Positions 50,548-59,768 of a DNA stretch of 64,000 nucleotides are shown here, piece after piece. This DNA comes from Bordetella genomosp. 2 (GTDB lineage Bacteria > Pseudomonadota > Gammaproteobacteria > Burkholderiales > Burkholderiaceae_B): positions 1 through 64,000 of the forward strand of contig NZ_NEVT01000006.1 of assembly GCF_002261345.1 (NCBI RefSeq), in the 5' to 3' direction. Position 1 is the stretch's first letter. Each line of letters starts with the position of its first letter. Under the pieces are notes generated by a model that was given only the letters and a program-made list of their open reading frames with translations, was not told where the DNA came from and searched no databases. Made by a program: the position numbers and the translations under genes.

Positions 50548-53500
50548 ATGAAGTGGCAATTCTGGATTGACCGTGGGGGCACGTTCACCGACATCGTGGC
50601 GCGCCGCCCCGACGGCGCCACCGCGACCGCCAAGCTGCTGTCGGAGAACCCCGAGCAGTACCGCGACGCCGCCGTGGCGGGCATTCGCCAGCTGCTGGGC
50701 CTGGCCCCGGGCGAGCCGGTGCCGGCCGAACGCGTCGAGTGCGTGAAAATGGGCACCACCGTGGCCACCAACGCGCTGCTGGAACGCAAGGGCGAACGCA
50801 CGCTGCTGGTCACGACCCGCGGTTTCCGCGACGGCCTGCGGATTGCCTACCAGAACCGTCCGCGCCTGTTCGACCGCAACGTGGTGCTGCCCGAGATGCT
50901 CTACGAGGCCGTGGTGGAAGCCGACGAGCGCATCGACGCCGCCGGCGGCGTGGTGCGCCCGCTGGACGAAGCCGCCCTGCGCGCGCAATTGCAGCAGGCC
51001 TACGCGAGCGGCATCCGCGCCGTGGCCGTGGTGTTCATGCATGCCTGGCACGCGCCCGCGCACGAGCAGCGCGCCGCGGCCATCGCCCGCGAACTGGGCT
51101 TCACCCAGGTCTCGGCCTCGCACGAGGTCAGCCCGCTGATCAAGTACGTGTCGCGCGGCGACACTACCGTGGTCGACGCCTATCTGTCGCCCATCCTGAA
51201 ACGCTACGTGGACCAGGTGGCGGCCGAACTGCCGGGCATCCGCCTGATGTTCATGCAGTCCAGCGGCGGGCTGACCGATGCGCACCGCTTTCGCGGCAAG
51301 GACGCCATCCTGTCCGGCCCGGCCGGCGGCATCGTCGGCATGGTGCGCACCAGCGAGCTGGCGGGGTTCCGGCGCGTGATCGGCTTCGACATGGGCGGCA
51401 CTTCCACCGATGTCTCGCACTACGCCGGCGAATTCGAGCGCGAATTCGAGACCTTGGTGGCCGGGGTGCGCATGCGCGCGCCCATGATGAGCATCCACAC
51501 GGTGGCGGCCGGCGGCGGCTCGATCCTGCATTTCGACGGCGCGCGCCTGCGCGTGGGGCCCGATTCGGCCGGCGCCAACCCCGGCCCGGCCTGCTACCGC
51601 CGCGGCGGCCCGCTGGCGGTGACCGACTGCAATGTGCTGCTGGGCAAGATCCAGCCGGATTTCTTCCCGCGCGTGTTCGGCCCCGGGGCCGACCAGCCGC
51701 TGGACCGCGAGGTGGTCCGGCAGCGCTTCGAGGCGATGGCCGCCGAGGTCCGCGCCGCCACCGGCCGCGCCATGACGGCCGAGCAGTTGGCCGAGGGCTT
51801 TCTCGAGATCGCCGTGGGCAACATGGCGGAGGCCATCAAGCGCATTTCGGTGCAGCGCGGCCATGACGTCACCGAGTATGCCCTCACCGTATTCGGCGGG
51901 GCGGGCGGACAGCACGCTTGCCTGGTGGCCGACGCGCTGGGCATGACCACGGTGTTCGCGCATCCGCTGGGCGGGGTGCTGTCGGCCTACGGCATGGGCC
52001 TGGCCGACCAGACCGACATGCGCCAGAAGACGGTCGAACAGGTGCTGGATGACGCCTTGATGCCGCAATTGCAGGGCGAGCTCGACGAATTGGCCGCCCA
52101 GGCCGTGGGCGAGTTGCGCCGCCAGCACGTGCCGCAGGATGTCATCCAGGTGCAGCGCCGCCTGCACCTGAAATATCGCGGCACCGATACGGCGCTGGAA
52201 GTGCCGTTCGGCGACCTGGCGCAGGTGCGCCGCGATTTCGAGGCCGCCTATCGCCAACGCTATTCCTTCCTGATGCCCGGCCGCGAACTGGTGGTCGAGA
52301 CGATCTCGGTGGAAGCCACCGGCGGCGGCGAGGCGGCCGTCGAGACTCCGGTCGAGCGCCGGCGCGAGGGCGCGCCGCAGCCGCGCCAGATCGTCCAGAT
52401 GTACGGGCAGGGCGCCTGGCGCGACACGCCGCTGTATGTGCGCGCCGACCTGGCGCCGGGCGACGTGCTGGCCGGGCCGGTCATCATTTCCGAGCCCAAC
52501 CAGACCACGGTGGTGGAAGCGGGCTGGCAGGCCGAGCTGACCCGGCTGGACCACATCGTGCTCAAGCGGGTCGAGGCGCGCCCCGAGCGCCGTGCCGTCG
52601 GCACGCAGGCCGACCCCGTCATGCTGGAGGTCTTCAACAACCTGTTCATGTCCATCGCCGAACAGATGGGCTACCGGCTGCAGAACACCGCCTACTCGGT
52701 CAACATCAAGGAACGCCTGGATTTCTCCTGCGCCATTTTCGATGCCGAGGGCAACCTGATCGCCAACGCGCCGCACATGCCGGTGCACCTCGGGTCCATG
52801 GGCGAGTCGATCAAGACCGTCATGCACGCCAACGCCGGCCGCATGCGGCCGGGCGACGCCTACGTGGTCAACGATCCCTACCATGGCGGCACGCACTTGC
52901 CGGACGTCACCGTCATCACGCCGGTATTCGACCGCGACGGGCGCGAGATCCTGTTCTATGTCGGGTCGCGCGGCCACCACGCCGATATCGGCGGCACCAC
53001 GCCCGGCTCGATGCCGCCCGATTCCAGGACAGTGGAAGACGAAGGGGTGCTGTTCACCAACTTCCAACTGGTGCGCGACGGCGAATTCCGCGACCAGGCC
53101 GCGCGCGAGATCCTCGCTTCCGGACGCTGGCCGGCGCGCAATCCGGACCAGAACATCGCCGACCTGCACGCGCAGATCGCCGCCAACGAAAAAGGTGTGC
53201 AGGAACTGCTGCGCATGTGCGACCACTTCGGCCTGGACGTGGTGCGCGCCTACATGGGACACGTGCAGGACAATGCCGAAGAAGCCGTGCGCCGGGTCAT
53301 CTCGGTGCTGAAGGACGGGCGGTACGAGTACCCGCTGGACAACGGCGCGGTGATCCGGGTGGCGGTGCGGGTAGATCGCCAGGCCCGCAGCGCGGTGGTC
53401 GATTTCACCGGCACCTCGGCACAGCTGGACAACAACTTCAATGCACCCAGCGCGGTCGCCGTGGCGGCGGTGCTCTATGTATTCCGCACCATGGTGGACG

Positions 53501-54171
53501 ACGACATCCCGCTCAATGCGGGTTGCCTGAAGCCGCTGGAGATCATCCTGCCCGAAGGCTCGATGCTGCGTCCCGATCCGCCCGCGTCGGTGGTGGCGGG
53601 CAACGTCGAGACCTCCATGTGCGTGGTCAACGCGCTGTACGGCGCCCTGGGGGTGCTGGCCGCCAGCCAGGGAACCATGAACAATTTCACCTTCGGCAAC
53701 GCGCGCTACCAATACTATGAAACCATCTCCGGCGGCACCGGCGCCGGCCCGCTGCGCATCGATGCGGCCGGCCCGCGGGATGAGGGCTTCGCCGGCGCGT
53801 CGGTAGTCCAGGCGCACATGACCAATTCGCGCCTGACCGATCCCGAAGTGCTGGAGCTGCGCTTCCCGGTGCGGCTGGAGTCGTACGAGATCCGCCATGG
53901 CTCCGGCGGCGCGGGGCGCTACCGCGGCGGCGACGGCGGCGTGCGGCGGGTGCGGTTCCTGGAAGACATGACGGCGGCGATCCTCTCGAACAATCGCGTG
54001 TATGCGCCGTTCGGCCTGGCCGGCGGCGGCGCCGGCCAGCCGGGCCGCAACTACATCGAGCGCGCCGACGGCAGCATCGAGGAACTCGGCCCGCAGGACA
54101 GCGCGACGCTGCGCGCCGGCGATATATTCGTGGTCGAAACGCCGGGAGGCGGCGGCTACGGGCAGGCGTAG
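50548..54171 (+). CDS. 5-oxoprolinase/hydantoinase, HyuA-HyuB fusion
   Basis: A 1207-residue ATP-dependent cyclic-amide hydrolase. The N-terminal HyuA part (about 1-680) shows the ASKHA phosphate loops [19 protein letters not shown] and [16 protein letters not shown], with the conserved [14 protein letters not shown] between them. The C-terminal HyuB part (about 690-1205) carries [20 protein letters not shown] and ends [13 protein letters not shown]. The full-length fusion matches eukaryotic-type 5-oxoprolinases, which convert 5-oxoproline plus ATP to glutamate. Hydantoinases or N-methylhydantoinases share this architecture, so substrate is inference. Preceded by a MarR-like gene and GAGGA. 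Confidence 0.92.
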   Translation: MKWQFWIDRGGTFTDIVARRPDGATATAKLLSENPEQYRDAAVAGIRQLLGLAPGEPVPAERVECVKMGTTVATNALLERKGERTLLVTTRGFRDGLRIAYQNRPRLFDRNVVLPEMLYEAVVEADERIDAAGGVVRPLDEAALRAQLQQAYASGIRAVAVVFMHAWHAPAHEQRAAAIARELGFTQVSASHEVSPLIKYVSRGDTTVVDAYLSPILKRYVDQVAAELPGIRLMFMQSSGGLTDAHRFRGKDAILSGPAGGIVGMVRTSELAGFRRVIGFDMGGTSTDVSHYAGEFEREFETLVAGVRMRAPMMSIHTVAAGGGSILHFDGARLRVGPDSAGANPGPACYRRGGPLAVTDCNVLLGKIQPDFFPRVFGPGADQPLDREVVRQRFEAMAAEVRAATGRAMTAEQLAEGFLEIAVGNMAEAIKRISVQRGHDVTEYALTVFGGAGGQHACLVADALGMTTVFAHPLGGVLSAYGMGLADQTDMRQKTVEQVLDDALMPQLQGELDELAAQAVGELRRQHVPQDVIQVQRRLHLKYRGTDTALEVPFGDLAQVRRDFEAAYRQRYSFLMPGRELVVETISVEATGGGEAAVETPVERRREGAPQPRQIVQMYGQGAWRDTPLYVRADLAPGDVLAGPVIISEPNQTTVVEAGWQAELTRLDHIVLKRVEARPERRAVGTQADPVMLEVFNNLFMSIAEQMGYRLQNTAYSVNIKERLDFSCAIFDAEGNLIANAPHMPVHLGSMGESIKTVMHANAGRMRPGDAYVVNDPYHGGTHLPDVTVITPVFDRDGREILFYVGSRGHHADIGGTTPGSMPPDSRTVEDEGVLFTNFQLVRDGEFRDQAAREILASGRWPARNPDQNIADLHAQIAANEKGVQELLRMCDHFGLDVVRAYMGHVQDNAEEAVRRVISVLKDGRYEYPLDNGAVIRVAVRVDRQARSAVVDFTGTSAQLDNNFNAPSAVAVAAVLYVFRTMVDDDIPLNAGCLKPLEIILPEGSMLRPDPPASVVAGNVETSMCVVNALYGALGVLAASQGTMNNFTFGNARYQYYETISGGTGAGPLRIDAAGPRDEGFAGASVVQAHMTNSRLTDPEVLELRFPVRLESYEIRHGSGGAGRYRGGDGGVRRVRFLEDMTAAILSNNRVYAPFGLAGGGAGQPGRNYIERADGSIEELGPQDSATLRAGDIFVVETPGGGGYGQA

Positions 54172-54192
54172 CCGCGGCGCCCGTTGCCCCGG

Positions 54193-54209
54193 GGCAGGCG
54201 CCGCCTGCC
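54193..54209. terminator. Hairpin in the convergent gap after the oxoprolinase
   Basis: GGCAGGCG (54193-54200) and CGCCTGCC (54202-54209) form an inverted repeat in the 69-base gap between the oxoprolinase and the C45 gene. There is no U-run, so its terminator role is uncertain. Confidence 0.35.
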
Positions 54210-54240
54210 TCTGGCCCGCCGCGGCTCAGGCCCCGGCGGG

Positions 54241-55263
54241 CTATTTGACGGCGATGTCCTGCGCGACGCGGCCCTTGCGGTCGTAGATGCGCAGGGCCAC
54301 GTCCTGCTCGTCCAGTTCGAACACGGCCGTGGCCAGGGTGTTTTCCTCGTCCGGGTCGTCCGCCGCCTGGCGCAGGATGGGCAAGTCGCCCTCGGTGTCG
54401 TGCAGCGCCGCCACCAGCTCGGTTTCGCCGGTGGCTTCGCTCCAGGTATCGACCAGCCGGTCGATGCGGTTCTGGCGCGCCCGCGACGAGTCGGTGATGA
54501 TCTGCGCAATGTCCCGCGTACCCTGGTGGATCAGGTGGTTGGCGTGGCCGTAGCGGCGCGCGACGGTTTCCGCCGAGCAGGCGCCCGGCGTGGCCTCGAC
54601 GCTGAGCAGGCGCGCGTCGCCGGCCGCGCCCAGGGTGTGGTGGAAGGCGCCCGCGCGCGGCATGTGCGCCAGCAGTTCGACGGCCTGGTCGAGCGTGGCG
54701 CAGTCGAGCACCGCGCGGGCCAGGAACATGCGCGGCACGCCGGCGCGGCGGGCGCGGGTGCGCAGGTTGTTGATGGTCTGCACCAGGCCGGCGCGATTGG
54801 CGGCGAAGGTATGCCCGGGCAGCGAGCCCGGATAGTAGAAACTGACGTATCCCGGCGCGTCGTCGGGCTGCACGTCCACCACATGGCAGCGGCCGTACAG
54901 GTAGGGATCGCCATCTTCATTGTGGGCGATCCAGCGCGTGCCGTTCGCCGCGTGCAGGGCCACCGAGGTGCAGCCGTCGCTGGTCTTGTGCAGCAAGTCG
55001 CCGCGGCAGTTCCACAGCAGCAGGTCGGCGACCGGCATCCGCAAGCCCTCCGCCAGCCCTTCGAATTCCTCCCAGACGGCCGGCAGGGCTTCCTGCGCAT
55101 GGCCCGCCAGTTCCTGCAGGTAGGCATGGCCGCGCCAGGGGCGCAGCGCCGCCCACGCCGCGCTCTGGTCCAGGTAGGACGCCATCAGGGGGCGGCCCAG
55201 CTTGCCCAGCGCCAGGCCGACCTGGCGCCGGTTGCCTGTGATTCGTACGGGTTTGAACGGCAT
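54241..55263 (-). CDS. C45 family peptidase/acyl-CoA:6-APA acyltransferase-like Ntn hydrolase
   Basis: A 340-residue member of the C45 family, relatives of isopenicillin N acyltransferase. Cys98 in TSDGCTSVALHAANGTRW is the expected autoprocessing site and N-terminal nucleophile. The following HNEDGDPYLYGRCHVVDVQ and FYYPGSLPGHTFAANRAGLV segments are typical of the fold. Such enzymes transfer or remove acyl groups on amides. No signal peptide is seen, so it is probably cytoplasmic. GGAG lies eight bases before the ATG. It is divergent from an amino acid ABC transporter, fitting hydrolysis of an N-acyl amino acid, though that is inference. Confidence 0.85.
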   Translation of the reverse strand: MPFKPVRITGNRRQVGLALGKLGRPLMASYLDQSAAWAALRPWRGHAYLQELAGHAQEALPAVWEEFEGLAEGLRMPVADLLLWNCRGDLLHKTSDGCTSVALHAANGTRWIAHNEDGDPYLYGRCHVVDVQPDDAPGYVSFYYPGSLPGHTFAANRAGLVQTINNLRTRARRAGVPRMFLARAVLDCATLDQAVELLAHMPRAGAFHHTLGAAGDARLLSVEATPGACSAETVARRYGHANHLIHQGTRDIAQIITDSSRARQNRIDRLVDTWSEATGETELVAALHDTEGDLPILRQAADDPDEENTLATAVFELDEQDVALRIYDRKGRVAQDIAVK

Positions 55264-55427
55264 GGATATCTCCGGAGTTGATCCGATTGTAATTTCCCGG
55301 GGGCGGGACGCACATGGGGACGGATGCGTTAAGATGGCCCCGCGAGCGTGCCGGCCATCCGCCCTGGCGCGCCGGTTGATTGTCCCGGGCCGACACCGGG
55401 GTTCGTTGTCTCTACAGGAGAATTTCG

Positions 55428-56174
55428 ATGATTAAGCGCAAAATCGCCGCCGCGCTGGTGGGTCTGAGCCTGATCGGCGCCACTGCCACCGCCGTCGCCC
55501 AGGACAAGGAGCTGGTCGTAGCCACCGACACCGCGTTCGTCCCGTTCGAGTTCAAGCAGGGCAGCACCTATACAGGGTTCGACATCGACCTGTGGGCGGC
55601 CATCGCCAAGGAACTGAACCTGAAGTACAAGCTGCAGCCCATGGACTTCAACGGCATCATTCCGGGCCTGCAGACCCGCAACATCGACGTCGCGCTGGCC
55701 GGCATCACGATCCGCGACGACCGCAAGAAAGTCATCGACTTCTCCAATCCCTACTACGAAAGCGGCCTGGCCATCCTGGTGTCCAACGACAATGACGCCA
55801 TCAAGACGGCGCAGGATCTCAGCGGCAAGAGCGTGGCGGTCAAGACCGGCACGGCCACGGTCGACTTCATGAAGAAGGAAGTGCCGGGCGCCAAGTTGAA
55901 GCTGTTCCCCAATATCGACAACGCCTACCTCGAACTGGCCACCGGCCGGGTCGACGCGGCGGTGCACGACACGCCCAATGTGCAGTACTACGCCAACACG
56001 GCCGGCAAGGGTCGCGTCAAGGTGGTCGGCAAGGTCAAGAGCGGCGACTTCTACGGCATCGCCTTCCCGAAGGGCAGCGACCTGGTGCCCAAGGTGAACC
56101 AGGCCCTGGCCACGCTGAAGTCGAACGGCCAGTACGACGCCATCTACACCAAGTGGTTCGGCAAGCAGCCCTGA
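55428..56174 (+). CDS. Polar amino acid ABC transporter substrate-binding protein (GlnH-like)
   Basis: A 248-residue periplasmic binding protein with a signal peptide (about 1-24, ending AVAQ). The family 3 solute-binding pattern is clear: [20 protein letters not shown] then [20 protein letters not shown], and [20 protein letters not shown]. The Arg in the latter normally binds the ligand carboxylate. It resembles GlnH and other polar amino acid receptors. AGGAG precedes the ATG at 55428. A 104-base GC-rich gap with potential hairpins separates it from the permease gene, as is common where the receptor is made in excess. Confidence 0.92.
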   Translation: MIKRKIAAALVGLSLIGATATAVAQDKELVVATDTAFVPFEFKQGSTYTGFDIDLWAAIAKELNLKYKLQPMDFNGIIPGLQTRNIDVALAGITIRDDRKKVIDFSNPYYESGLAILVSNDNDAIKTAQDLSGKSVAVKTGTATVDFMKKEVPGAKLKLFPNIDNAYLELATGRVDAAVHDTPNVQYYANTAGKGRVKVVGKVKSGDFYGIAFPKGSDLVPKVNQALATLKSNGQYDAIYTKWFGKQP

Positions 56175-56278
56175 TCGCGCGCGCGCAGCGGCGCTGCCGG
56201 GCTGGTGCGGGCATCCGCCCGCGCCGTTTCCGCGGTTCGCGCCGCGCTGGCGCCGCAGGTATGACATAAGGGGGAACC

Positions 56279-56938
56279 GTGGAATTCGACTGGTCAGTCA
56301 TCTGGGCAGCCTTGCCCAATCTGCTCGACGGCACGCTGATGACCGTCAAGATCACTTTCTGGGGCCTGGTGGGCGGCTTCGTGCTGGGCGCATTGGCCGG
56401 CGTGGCCCGCGCCTACGGCCCCAAGGTCCTGTCCGCCATCGCGCAGGTGTATATCGCGGTGATCCGCGGCACGCCCATCGTGGTGCAGGTCATGTTCATT
56501 TACTTCGCGCTGCCGTTGCTGGTGCCGGGCATGCGGGTGGACGCCATCTGGGCGGCCATTGCGACGCTCATCATCAATTCCGGCGCGTACATCGCCGAGA
56601 TCGTGCGCGGCTCGCTGCTGTCGGTGCACAAGGGGCTGAAGGAGGCCGGGCAGGCGATGGGCCTGCCGTTTCACAAGATCCTGGTCCACATCATCGGGCC
56701 GGTGGCATTCCGCCGCATGATCCCGCCGCTGGGCAACCAGTGCATCATCAGCCTGAAGGATTCATCGCTGTTCATCGTGATCGGCGTGGCCGAGCTGACG
56801 CGCCAGGGCCAGGAAATCATGGCCAGCAACTTCCGGGCCGTGGAAATCTGGTCGGCGGTGGCCATCATCTACCTGATTCTTACCGGCGCGCTGGCCCTCG
56901 GGCTGCGACTGGCCGAAAAGCGGATGCGCATACTATGA
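56279..56938 (+). CDS. Polar amino acid ABC transporter permease (GlnP-like)
   Basis: A 219-residue permease of the His/Glu/Gln/Arg family with about five membrane helices. It starts with GTG at 56279 ([20 protein letters not shown]), behind AAGGGGGAA. The EAA loop that contacts the ATPase is [20 protein letters not shown]. The single permease probably works as a homodimer. The 3' end overlaps the ATPase gene in an ATGA (56935-56938). Confidence 0.92.
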   Translation: MEFDWSVIWAALPNLLDGTLMTVKITFWGLVGGFVLGALAGVARAYGPKVLSAIAQVYIAVIRGTPIVVQVMFIYFALPLLVPGMRVDAIWAAIATLIINSGAYIAEIVRGSLLSVHKGLKEAGQAMGLPFHKILVHIIGPVAFRRMIPPLGNQCIISLKDSSLFIVIGVAELTRQGQEIMASNFRAVEIWSAVAIIYLILTGALALGLRLAEKRMRIL

Positions 56939-57663
56939 GCATGGTCGAGTTCCACAATGTCACCAAGCGCTTCGGCGATTCCACCGTGCTGGACGGCATC
57001 TCGCTCAACATCGACGCCGGCGAGGTCGTAGTGGTGGTGGGGCCCTCGGGATCGGGCAAATCTACCTTCCTGCGCTGCATCAACGTGCTGGAGACGATCG
57101 ACGGCGGCGACCTGCTGGTCGACGGCCAGAGCGTGAAGGGTTCGCCCGCGCAGGTGCGCGAAATCCGGCGCGAGGCCGGCATGGTGTTCCAGCAGTTCAA
57201 TCTGTTCCCGCAGATGACCGCGCTCGAGAATGTCATGTTCGGGCCCATCCACACCCGCGGCGCGAGCCGCCAGGAGGCGCGCGGGCAGGCCGAGGAACTG
57301 CTGGGCAAGGTGGGCCTGGCCGAACGCATGCAGCATTACCCGTCCGAGCTGTCGGGCGGGCAGCAGCAGCGGGTCGCCATCGCCCGGGCGCTGGCCATCA
57401 AGCCCAAGCTGATGCTGTTCGACGAGCCCACCTCGGCGCTCGACCCGGAACTGCGCCACGAAGTCCTGAAAGTCATGCGCGACCTGGCCGAGGAGGGCAT
57501 GACCATGGTGGTGGTTACCCATGAAATGGAATTCGCGCGCAAGGTGGGCAGCCGCCTGATCTTCATCGATGCCGGCAAAGTGGCGCATGACGGGCCGCCC
57601 GCCGAATTGCTGTCGAATCCGCCCAGCCAGCGGCTGCGCGACTTCCTGCAGCACGTGGCGTAG
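56935..57663 (+). CDS. Polar amino acid ABC transporter ATP-binding protein (GlnQ-like)
   Basis: A 242-residue ATPase. Walker A is GPSGSGKST, the signature is [15 protein letters not shown], Walker B is [14 protein letters not shown] and the switch His is in [13 protein letters not shown], all diagnostic of the PAAT family. The N-terminus [19 protein letters not shown] gives the start at 56935, coupled to the permease stop. With the two preceding genes it forms a complete importer. Two palindromic repeats follow its stop codon. Confidence 0.94.
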   Translation: MSMVEFHNVTKRFGDSTVLDGISLNIDAGEVVVVVGPSGSGKSTFLRCINVLETIDGGDLLVDGQSVKGSPAQVREIRREAGMVFQQFNLFPQMTALENVMFGPIHTRGASRQEARGQAEELLGKVGLAERMQHYPSELSGGQQQRVAIARALAIKPKLMLFDEPTSALDPELRHEVLKVMRDLAEEGMTMVVVTHEMEFARKVGSRLIFIDAGKVAHDGPPAELLSNPPSQRLRDFLQHVA

Positions 57664-57689
57664 CCGCCGCGACGGCGGCGCCCGTAGCC

Positions 57690-57720
57690 GGTGTCAGGCA
57701 CCCTGCGCGAGCCTGACACC
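57690..57720. repeat. Palindromic repeat, 10-bp stem
   Basis: GGTGTCAGGC (57690-57699) pairs with GCCTGACACC (57711-57720) around an 11-base loop. It lies 26 bases after the GlnQ-like stop and is a degenerate member of the AGGTGTCAG family. Confidence 0.75.
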
Positions 57721-57764
57721 CCATCGAGCTGGCTGCCGGGCGAATCCTGCTGAATGCGCTAGCC

Positions 57765-57797
57765 AGGTGTCAGGCTCCCGCAGGGGGCCTGACACCT
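57765..57797. repeat. Palindromic repeat, 15-bp stem with one G-U pair
   Basis: AGGTGTCAGGC (57765-57775) pairs with 57787-57797, and TCCC/GGGG extends the stem to a 3-base loop at 57780-57782. It stands 9 bases from the GntR stop codon. With the copy at 57690 it forms a pair in this convergent gap, as at 45.6 kb. Confidence 0.8.
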
Positions 57798-57806
57798 TGT
57801 CCTTTT

Positions 57807-58505
57807 CTAGGTCCCGAACAGATTCTGCTGGATCTGCTCCAGGTGCTGCGCCATCAGCGTCCGTGCCCGCGCCGCGTCGCGGTCTTTCAGCGCGGCCACG
57901 ATGGCGCGGTGCTGCCGCTCGTACTGGCCGCGCCGCTGCGGCGTCAGCGAATTGCGCTTGAGGCGTCCCCATTCGCCTTGCTCGCGCACGCGGGTGGCCA
58001 GCTCCAGGACCTGCAGGAACAACGTGTTGTGCGTGGCGACGGCAAAGGCCTTGTGCAATTCGCCATCCCACAGCTCGAAGTCCTCGATGCCGCGGGCGGC
58101 CTCGGAACGCTCCAGACATTCCTCCATGCGGGCGAAATCGGCGGCCGTGGCGTTGCGCGCGACCAGGGCCGGCAGCAGCGGCTCGATCAGCAGCCGCGCC
58201 TGCATCAGTTCGGCCGGGCTGGTGAGCGGCGCCGCCGGCGAGCCGGCCGGCGCCAGGGCATGGACGCCCGCCGCCACGAAAGTACCGCTGCCCACCGCCT
58301 GGACGATCAGGCCGCGTTCGCGCAGTTCCGCCAGCACGCGCCGCACCGAGCCGCGCGAGGCGCCAAAGCGCTGGCTCAAGGCGCGTTCCGGCGGCAGCCG
58401 CATGCCCTCGCGCAGGCGGCCGCTGGCCATCGCCTCCAGCAGGGAGCGCGCCAGCGCCTTGGCCCCCTTGGCGCGCAAGGCGCTGCCCGCAACGGCGTCT
58501 TCCAT
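57807..58505 (-). CDS. GntR/FadR family transcriptional regulator (FCD domain)
   Basis: A 232-residue regulator. The N-terminal winged helix (about 15-80) contains RLPPERALSQRFGASRGSVRRVL, quoted in part, and GLIVQAVGSGTFV. The C-terminal FCD domain (about 95-225) is all-helical, with metal/ligand residues expected at Asp in ELWDGELHKAF and His in QHRAIVAALKDRD and MAQHLEQI. It is divergent from a Bug receptor gene. Two related palindromic sites in the gap (58537-58561 and 58661-58677) are its likely operators. Confidence 0.92.
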   Translation of the reverse strand: MEDAVAGSALRAKGAKALARSLLEAMASGRLREGMRLPPERALSQRFGASRGSVRRVLAELRERGLIVQAVGSGTFVAAGVHALAPAGSPAAPLTSPAELMQARLLIEPLLPALVARNATAADFARMEECLERSEAARGIEDFELWDGELHKAFAVATHNTLFLQVLELATRVREQGEWGRLKRNSLTPQRRGQYERQHRAIVAALKDRDAARARTLMAQHLEQIQQNLFGT

Positions 58506-58536
58506 GTCTGTCCTCCTGTCGCATCGCCACCGTAGC

Positions 58537-58561
58537 GGAGTTGAACCAATTGGTCAACTCC
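58537..58561. promoter_or_regulatory. Near-perfect palindromic operator for the GntR/FadR regulator
   Basis: A 25-base near-perfect palindrome. GGAGTTGA is followed by the core CCAATTGG, and the right arm reads TCAACTCC; one base beside the core breaks the symmetry. It lies 32 bases upstream of the GntR start codon, on the side expected for autorepression. Confidence 0.65.
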
Positions 58562-58660
58562 ATGACGCGCGGAATACTTGCGCTGGCGCCGATATGGCTC
58601 TAGAGTTGGCCGTCAGTCAATGGCGGCAGTAGGCAGGTTGGTTCTGGTTGTGGCAAATAA

Positions 58661-58677
58661 TTGGTCCAATTGGTTCA
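58661..58677. promoter_or_regulatory. Second operator-like site, near the Bug receptor gene
   Basis: TTGGTCCAATTGGTTCA shares, on the opposite strand, the core TGAACCAATTGG with the palindrome at 58537. It lies 67 bases before the Bug receptor start codon and 100 bases from the first site. Two copies in a 238-base divergent gap suggest control of both genes. Confidence 0.55.
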
Positions 58678-58743
58678 GCCACATCCAGTCGCCGGCCTGC
58701 CCGCGCACCCGCCCATACCCACATCAGAAGGAGGGCAGGAGAC

Positions 58744-59715
58744 ATGGCTGTTCCATCCGCGGGGAAGTGGTTGAGCGGCGCCGCGCTGGCGCTCGCGGCG
58801 GCCTGGGGGCATGCCCAGTATCCAGAGCGCGCCATCACGATGATCGTGCCGTTCCCGCCCGGCGGGGTGGCCGGCACGGTGGCGCGGCCCGTGGCCGAAG
58901 CGCTGTCGCGCGAGCTGGGGCAAAGCGTCGTGATCGAGAACAAGGCGGGCGCCGGCGGTTCGGTGGGCATCGGCCAGGCCGCGCGCGCCGCGCCGGACGG
59001 CTACACGGTGCTGATGAGCCTGTCGTCGATTTCGATCCTGCCCGAAGCCGACAAGATCCTCGGCCGCAACGCCGCCTTCCAGATCGACCAGTTCGCGCCC
59101 ATCGCGCGCATCACTGCCGACCCCACCGCGCTGGTGGTGCGCGCCGATGCGCCATGGCAGACCGTGCAGGAGTTCGTGGCCGACGCGCGGCGCCGCCCCG
59201 GCGCGCTGAACTACGGCAGCTCCGGCATCTACGGGTCGATGCATGTGCCGATGGAGATGTTCGCCGCAGCCGCCGGCATCAAGTTGACGCACGTGCCTTT
59301 CACGGGCGCCGGGCCGGCGGTGGCGGCGTTGCTGGGAGGGCAGGTCGACGCGATCTCCAGCGGGCCGTCCAGCGTGGTGCAGCACATCCAGGCCGGCAAG
59401 CTGCGGGCGCTGGCCCACTGGGGCGATGCGCAGCTGGCGGCGTTGCCGCAGGTGCCGACGCTGGTTTCACAGGGCTACGACGTGAAGTTCGTGCAGTGGT
59501 CGGCCATCTTCGTGCCGGCCGGCACGCCGGCGCCGGTGGTCGAACGCCTGCGCGCCGCGGCCCGCAAGGTCGCCAACGACCCCAAGGTGCGGCAGACGAT
59601 CCTGGCGGCCGGCAGCCCGGTACAGTACATGGATGCGCCCGAATTCGCCGACTACTGGCGCGCCGATGCCCAGTCCATGGCGCGGGCGGTGCAGCGCATC
59701 GGCAAGGTGGAGTGA
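58744..59715 (+). CDS. Bug family (TctC-type) periplasmic tripartite tricarboxylate receptor
   Basis: A 323-residue periplasmic binding protein. A signal peptide (about 1-24) is followed by YPERAITMIVPFPPGGVAGT and VVIENKAGAGGSVGIGQAAR, the Bug signature. The ligand is a carboxylate or amide of unknown identity, and no TctAB membrane partner lies in the window. AAGGAGGGC and AGGAG lie ahead of the ATG at 58744. The gene is alone on the plus strand, opposite a GntR/FadR regulator that probably controls it. Confidence 0.93.
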   Translation: MAVPSAGKWLSGAALALAAAWGHAQYPERAITMIVPFPPGGVAGTVARPVAEALSRELGQSVVIENKAGAGGSVGIGQAARAAPDGYTVLMSLSSISILPEADKILGRNAAFQIDQFAPIARITADPTALVVRADAPWQTVQEFVADARRRPGALNYGSSGIYGSMHVPMEMFAAAAGIKLTHVPFTGAGPAVAALLGGQVDAISSGPSSVVQHIQAGKLRALAHWGDAQLAALPQVPTLVSQGYDVKFVQWSAIFVPAGTPAPVVERLRAAARKVANDPKVRQTILAAGSPVQYMDAPEFADYWRADAQSMARAVQRIGKVE

Positions 59716-59742
59716 TCTGACGCCGCGGGTTAGCGGCCATGT

Positions 59743-59767
59743 GCCAGGCCGCCCTGCGGCGCCTGGC
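59743..59767. terminator. Hairpin in the convergent gap between the Bug gene and spoT
   Basis: GCCAGG (59743-59748), one unpaired C, CGCC, a 4-base loop, GGCG and CCTGGC (59762-59767) form a 10-bp interrupted stem. It lies 28 bases after the Bug receptor stop and directly against the spoT stop. Only two T residues follow. Confidence 0.4.
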
Positions 59768-59768
59768 T

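Noticed and set aside
50410-53898. A 1162-codon open frame on the minus strand
   Set aside because: It mirrors the 5-oxoprolinase gene, is His/Arg/Ala-rich and lacks any family motif; the plus-strand product is unmistakable.
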